From Kosakonia oryziphila (GTDB lineage: Bacteria > Pseudomonadota > Gammaproteobacteria > Enterobacterales > Enterobacteriaceae): DNA of 55,910 nucleotides. Location of the stretch: assembly GCF_900094795.1 (NCBI RefSeq), contig NZ_FMBC01000023.1, positions 1-55,910 on the forward strand, given 5' to 3'. Every line of letters starts with the position of its first letter. The stretch's first letter is position 1. Positions 52,002 to 55,910 of this stretch are shown here, in pieces. A program made the translations under genes and the position numbers. The notes beneath the pieces are model-generated. The model searched no databases, was not told the DNA's origin, and saw only the letters and a program-made list of their open reading frames with translations.

Positions 52002-53129
52002 ATGGTTATTCATTTTCGTCGTAGTGCTTTGCAGGTAGGGATCGCGGCGCTGATGTCTTGCGCTTTCGGGGTACAAGCTGCGGATGTTCCGCAGGTGAAG
52101 GTCACGGTAACGGACAAGCAGTGTGAGCCGATGAGCCTGACCGTTAACGCGGGTAAAACGCAGTTCATTATCGTCAACCACAGCCAGAAAGCGCTGGAAT
52201 GGGAGATCCTTAAGGGAGTGATGGTGGTGGAAGAGCGTGAAAACATCGCACCGGGCTTCAGCCAGAAACTGACCGCCACTCTGCAACCAGGCGAATATGA
52301 TATGACCTGCGGCCTGCTCACTAACCCGAAAGGGAAACTGATAGTCGAAGGCTCGGCAACCGCAGATGCGGCAAAAGGCGATGCATTGTTGAGCCTGAGC
52401 GGGGCCATTACTGCGTATAAAGCCTATGTTGTGGCGGAAACCGCGCAGTTGGTTTCCGGCACGAAAGCCTTTACCGACGCGGTAAAAGCTGGGGATATTG
52501 AAAAAGCGAAAGCACTGTATGCACCAACCCGCCAGCACTATGAACGTATCGAACCGATTGCTGAGCTCTTCTCCGATCTGGATGGCCGCATTGATGCCCG
52601 TGAAGATGATTACGAGCACAAAGCGGACGATCCGAAGTTCACCGGTTTCCATCGCCTGGAAAAAGCCCTGTTTGGCGATAACAGCACCAAAGAGATGGGC
52701 AAATATGCTGATCAGCTCAACAGCGATGTGCTGGAGCTGCAAACGCGTATTAACGAACTGGCTTTCCCGCCGTCAAAAGTGGTGGGCGGGGCCACCGATT
52801 TGATTGAAGAAGTCGCGGCCAGCAAAATCAGCGGCGAAGAAGATCGTTACAGTCACACCGATCTGTGGGACTTCCAGGCCAACGTTGATGGTGCACAGAA
52901 AATTGTCGATCTGCTGCGTCCACAACTGCAAAAAGAGAATGCGGAGTTGCTGGCGAAAGTCGATGCCAACTTCAAGAAAGTGGATACCATTCTGGCGAAA
53001 TACCGCATTAAAGATGGCTATGAGACGTACAACAAGCTAACTGACACCGACCGTAATGCGTTGAAAGGGCCGATTACCACCTTGGCGGAAGATCTGGCGC
53101 AACTACGCGGCGTGCTTGGGCTGGATTAA
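52002..53129 (+). CDS. efeO: EfeO, periplasmic iron-binding component (cupredoxin + M75)
   Basis: A 375-residue secreted protein of the same length as E. coli EfeO. Signal peptide residues 1-26 (V-Q-A-A). The N-terminal cupredoxin-like domain (to about 120) has D-K-Q-C-E-P-M and D-M-T-C-G-L. The C-terminal imelysin/M75 domain has the H-x-x-E motif in [10 protein letters not shown]. It is thought to capture iron and pass it to EfeU. Start 52002 follows AAGGGAAGGGTC; the longer frame overlaps efeU and is shadow. Confidence 0.95.
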   Translation: MVIHFRRSALQVGIAALMSCAFGVQAADVPQVKVTVTDKQCEPMSLTVNAGKTQFIIVNHSQKALEWEILKGVMVVEERENIAPGFSQKLTATLQPGEYDMTCGLLTNPKGKLIVEGSATADAAKGDALLSLSGAITAYKAYVVAETAQLVSGTKAFTDAVKAGDIEKAKALYAPTRQHYERIEPIAELFSDLDGRIDAREDDYEHKADDPKFTGFHRLEKALFGDNSTKEMGKYADQLNSDVLELQTRINELAFPPSKVVGGATDLIEEVAASKISGEEDRYSHTDLWDFQANVDGAQKIVDLLRPQLQKENAELLAKVDANFKKVDTILAKYRIKDGYETYNKLTDTDRNALKGPITTLAEDLAQLRGVLGLD

Positions 53130-53133
53130 CAAT

Positions 53134-54417
53134 ATGAAGCAACATGATGATCATGGCGTCAGTGAACCTTCGCGCCGCCGTTTATTGAAAGGGATGGGCG
53201 CGCTGGGAGGCGCGCTCGCAATAGCTGGCGGATGTCCGGTTGCCTATGCAGCAAAACCACAAACTGCACCGGGAACGCTGTCGCCGGATTCGCGGATGGA
53301 AAAGCAGCCTTTTCTCGGGGCGCATCAGGCCGGGATTTTGACGCCGCAGCAGGCATCAATGATGTTGGTGGCCTTTGATGTGCTGGCTACGGATAAAGCC
53401 GATCTTGAACGTTTGTTTCGCTTACTGACACAGCGCATCACTTTTCTCACTTCCGGCGGCCCGGCCCCTGATACGCCAAACCCGCGGTTACCGCCAATGG
53501 ATTCCGGCATTCTCGGGCCGTATATCGCGCCGGATAATCTGACGGTCACTGTTTCCGTTGGTCACTCTCTGTTTGATACGCGTTTTGGTTTGCAGGCGCA
53601 GATGCCGAAAAAGCTGCAAAAGATGGAACGTTTCCCCAATGATTCACTGGATGCGGCACTGTGCCACGGCGATTTACTGATCCAGATTTGCGCCAACACA
53701 CAGGATACGGTGATTCACACGCTGCGCGATCTCATTAAGCACACGCCGGATTTACTCAGCGTGCGCTGGAAGCGGGAAGGATTTATCTCCGATCATGCGG
53801 CGCGCAGTAAAGGCAAAGAGACACCGGTGAATCTGCTGGGATTTAAAGATGGTACTGCCAACCCGGACAGTAGCGATAATGCGTTGATGAATGAAGTCGT
53901 CTGGGTCACCGGCGAGCAAGGTGAACCGACCTGGGCCATTGGCGGCAGTTATCAGGCGGTGCGGATTATCCAGTTCCATGTTGAGTTCTGGGATCGCACG
54001 CCGCTGAAAGAGCAACAAACGATTTTTGGGCGTGATAAGCACACTGGTGCGCCGCTGGGCATGCAGAAAGAACATGATGTTCCGGATTACACGAACGATC
54101 CGGGTGGTGATGTGATTGCTCTTGACAGCCACATTCGTCTGGCGAACCCGCGTACTAAAGAGACACAATCAAGTCTGATGATGCGCCGGGGCTATAGCTA
54201 TTCACTGGGAGTGACGAACTCTGGTCAACTTGATATGGGCTTGCTGTTTGTCTGTTATCAGCACGATCTGGAAAAAGGTTTTCTGACGGTGCAAAAACGG
54301 CTTAACGGCGAGGCGCTGGAAGAGTATATCCGCCCGATTGGCGGCGGCTATTTTTTTGTTTTGCCCGGCGTGCAAGATGCCAATCACTATCTCGCCCAAT
54401 CTCTACTCGAAGCGTAA
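53134..54417 (+). CDS. efeB: EfeB, Tat-exported DyP-type heme peroxidase
   Basis: A 427-residue protein. The N-terminus carries a twin-arginine signal ([10 protein letters not shown] followed by a hydrophobic run to A-Y-A-A near residue 36). The dye-decolourising peroxidase fold shows the G-F-K-D-G-T-A-N-P motif with the catalytic Asp near residue 240 and a proximal heme His in the D-S-H-I-R-L-A-N-P segment. It oxidises ferrous iron for EfeUO and has been proposed to act on heme. It begins four bases after efeO. Because folding occurs before export, the heme is inserted in the cytoplasm. Confidence 0.95.
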   Translation: MKQHDDHGVSEPSRRRLLKGMGALGGALAIAGGCPVAYAAKPQTAPGTLSPDSRMEKQPFLGAHQAGILTPQQASMMLVAFDVLATDKADLERLFRLLTQRITFLTSGGPAPDTPNPRLPPMDSGILGPYIAPDNLTVTVSVGHSLFDTRFGLQAQMPKKLQKMERFPNDSLDAALCHGDLLIQICANTQDTVIHTLRDLIKHTPDLLSVRWKREGFISDHAARSKGKETPVNLLGFKDGTANPDSSDNALMNEVVWVTGEQGEPTWAIGGSYQAVRIIQFHVEFWDRTPLKEQQTIFGRDKHTGAPLGMQKEHDVPDYTNDPGGDVIALDSHIRLANPRTKETQSSLMMRRGYSYSLGVTNSGQLDMGLLFVCYQHDLEKGFLTVQKRLNGEALEEYIRPIGGGYFFVLPGVQDANHYLAQSLLEA

Positions 54418-54423
54418 AGATCC

Positions 54424-54448
54424 TATCCTGCTCGCTAGCGGGCAGGAT
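54424..54448 (+). terminator. Probable terminator of efeUOB
   Basis: TATCCTGC (54424-54431) pairs with GCAGGATA (54441-54448) and is followed by TTCTATCATCT. The stem is good but the T run is short, so termination may be partial. Confidence 0.6.
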
Positions 54449-54520
54449 ATTCTATCATCTGTTGCATTTTGACATGCTTTTTCTGCCATCCAGTTATCAT
54501 TTTTTCGTATGAGAAAGTAT

Positions 54521-54538
54521 CTGTTATCTTTCTGTAAT
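54521..54538 (+). promoter_or_regulatory. Pho box upstream of phoH
   Basis: CTGTTAT-CTTT-CTGTAAT gives two CTGTNAT half-repeats with the 11-base period of PhoB sites. An ATATCA at 54543 may belong to a second, weaker box. E. coli phoH is a known PhoB target. Confidence 0.7.
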
Positions 54539-54956
54539 ATTCATATCAGACACTCTTTGCAATCATTCGGAGCGCTTGCACGTTATGGGTGGGTAAAAAT
54601 AATGTTGCAAGCAGGCGAAGTTTTGATGTAATTAGTTTAAAGCGTTTTTCCCTGCGGTGATGAAGTTCTTCAGGAGATCGCGGATGGTAAAGTCCTGTAG
54701 CGGACACTCAAAAAGACCACGTAAGACCCGGCACGGAGAGACCCCCTCCGGCAACGACTTCTTCGCCCCTGAATTTTCCTCCTCTTTTGTTATACCCTAT
54801 TTCAACGATGTGACCGGCGATGCTGCCTGTCGCTCAGCCACATCATATTCAAAGGCAAGACAAGGCTTACAAGGAAGCCAACCCTCAGACGTTTGTGCGC
54901 ATAGTCGTGTCGAAACGGACGCGCGTGATGTAAACCAACAACTCAAGGTGCTATCC

Positions 54957-55745
54957 ATGGGAAGACAAAAAGCAGTGATCAAAGCTCGTCGTGAAGCGAA
55001 ACGCGTGCTGAGACGTGATTCACGCAGCTATAAACAACGTGAAGAAGAGTCGGTCACCTCGCTTGTGCAGATGAGTGGCGTAGAAGCAATTGGCATGGCG
55101 CGGGACAGCCGTGATACCTCTCCGATTGCCGCTCGCAATGAAGCTCAAGCGCACTACCTGAATGCTATCGAGAGTAAACAACTGATCTTCGCAACCGGTG
55201 AAGCGGGATGCGGGAAAACGTGGATTAGCGCGGCGAAAGCGGCGGAAGCGCTGATTCATAAGGACGTGGAAAGGATTATTGTTACCCGGCCGGTTCTGCA
55301 AGCTGACGAAGATCTCGGCTTCTTACCCGGCGATATTTCGGAGAAGTTCGCGCCATATTTCCGGCCCGTCTATGACGTGCTGGTTAAACGCCTTGGCGCG
55401 TCCTTTATGCAATACTGCCTGCGTCCAGAGATTGGTAAGGTGGAAATCGCGCCGTTCGCCTATATGCGCGGACGTACATTCGAAAATGCGGTCGTCATTC
55501 TTGATGAGGCTCAGAACGTCACCGCTGCGCAAATGAAGATGTTTTTGACTCGCCTCGGGGAAAACGTGACGGTAATCGTCAACGGCGATATCACCCAGTG
55601 CGACCTGCCTTCCGGAGTTAAATCGGGGCTGAGCGATGCGCTGGCGCGTTTTGAGGATGATGAGATGATTGGCGTGGTACGTTTTAATAAAGATGACTGC
55701 GTACGCTCAGCTCTCTGTCAGCGCACGCTGCTGGCTTATGATTGA
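54957..55745 (+). CDS. phoH: PhoH, phosphate-starvation-inducible ATPase
   Basis: A 262-residue P-loop protein. Walker A is G-E-A-G-C-G-K-T-W near residue 80, Walker B V-V-I-L-D-E-A-Q-N near residue 180, and N-G-D-I-T-Q-C-D follows. The basic N-terminus begins M-G-R-Q-K-A-V-I-K-A-R-R-E. PhoH proteins are helicase-superfamily ATPases of uncertain role, some linked to RNA. I chose the ATG at 54957 with AAGGTGCTATCC upstream. The frame stays open 100 codons further back to 54657, and a longer product has been annotated for E. coli PhoH, so the start is not settled. Confidence 0.9.
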   Translation: MGRQKAVIKARREAKRVLRRDSRSYKQREEESVTSLVQMSGVEAIGMARDSRDTSPIAARNEAQAHYLNAIESKQLIFATGEAGCGKTWISAAKAAEALIHKDVERIIVTRPVLQADEDLGFLPGDISEKFAPYFRPVYDVLVKRLGASFMQYCLRPEIGKVEIAPFAYMRGRTFENAVVILDEAQNVTAAQMKMFLTRLGENVTVIVNGDITQCDLPSGVKSGLSDALARFEDDEMIGVVRFNKDDCVRSALCQRTLLAYD

Positions 55746-55764
55746 TGCTATCTCAACTCAAGAG

Positions 55765-55788
55765 CCCGGCTTTTGCCGGGTTTTTTTT
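55765..55788 (+). terminator. Terminator of phoH
   Basis: CCCGGC-TTTT-GCCGGG followed by eight T residues, 20 bases after phoH. Textbook intrinsic terminator. Confidence 0.95.
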
Positions 55789-55813
55789 GAATGATGGCGG
55801 TGAGGGGGGGATT

Positions 55814-55907
55814 GACTCGCTTCGCTCGCCCGGCGGGCAGCCCACTCATGTTATTCGTGGTCTGTCCAACGGGCAGTTGCCCGTTGTCGAACCCCGGTCG
55901 GGGGTTC
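55814..55907. repeat. Tandem palindromes at the window end
   Basis: After phoH come two adjacent dyads: CAACGGGCA/TGCCCGTTG (55867-55886) and GAACCCC/GGGGTTC (55889-55907). The stretch starts with GACTCGCTTCGCTCGC (55814-55829), the exact reverse complement of 35892-35907 in the other non-coding gap. This suggests a dispersed intergenic repeat cut by the window edge. Confidence 0.45.
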
Positions 55908-55910
55908 TCA

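Overview
The window comes from the chromosome of a member of the Enterobacteriaceae. The backbone genes yccA, serT, agp, yccJ, wrbA, ymdF, rutA-F, rutR, putA, putP, efeUOB and phoH read as close relatives of the E. coli proteins and keep roughly the E. coli order. Between serT and agp lies a complete purine-catabolism (hpx) cluster of the type described in Klebsiella oxytoca and K. pneumoniae, so a Klebsiella, Kosakonia or Enterobacter-like host is most likely. The species cannot be fixed from this sequence alone.

Layout. 1-652: the right end of an IS66-family element inserted in a frameshifted IS10-group (IS4 family) transposase remnant. 687-3520: yccA, an orphan OppA/MppA-like binding protein, and the tRNA-Ser(UGA) gene serT with its promoter and terminator. 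3599-25869: the 23-gene hpx cluster. 25870-26300: two oppositely oriented short-chain dehydrogenase remnants. 26331-30066: agp, yccJ, wrbA, ymdF and a DMT-family exporter. 30047-35055: rutABCDEF, without rutG, and rutR. 35052-36312: an LprI-like gene, a decayed nucleotidyltransferase gene and a hairpin-rich gap. 36313-43093: a six-gene sugar cassette (ABC importer, FGGY pentulose kinase, SIS isomerase). 43205-49088: putA and putP around a control region with PutA boxes. 49188-55745: a DUF3574 lipoprotein, a NupC-like transporter, the Fur-controlled efeUOB iron system and phoH.

How the genes work together. The hpx genes can take guanine (GuaD), hypoxanthine and xanthine (HpxDE, a Rieske oxygenase used instead of xanthine dehydrogenase), urate (HpxO), 5-hydroxyisourate (HpxT) and OHCU (HpxQ) to allantoin. 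HpxA and HpxB lead to allantoate, HpxK to ureidoglycine, HpxJ to oxalurate, and HpxXYZ with HpxW through oxamate to ammonia. HpxP, HpxC and HpxFGHI are the importers; HpxR, HpxS and an RpiR-family protein are the regulators. The rut operon does the same for uracil.

The most striking regulatory signal is a series of sigma-54 (RpoN) promoter matches, all with the correct 10-base spacing between the GG and GC elements. They lie just upstream of hpxO, hpxP, guaD, hpxW, hpxF and rutA, with a weaker one before hpxC. NtrC-type dyads occur in the hpxO-hpxP gap and upstream of hpxF. This makes the region a nitrogen-scavenging block under direct Ntr control. The least explained system is the pentulose cassette: its importer, kinase and isomerase suggest uptake of a five-carbon sugar feeding ribulose 5-phosphate / arabinose 5-phosphate, but its substrate and regulator are unknown.
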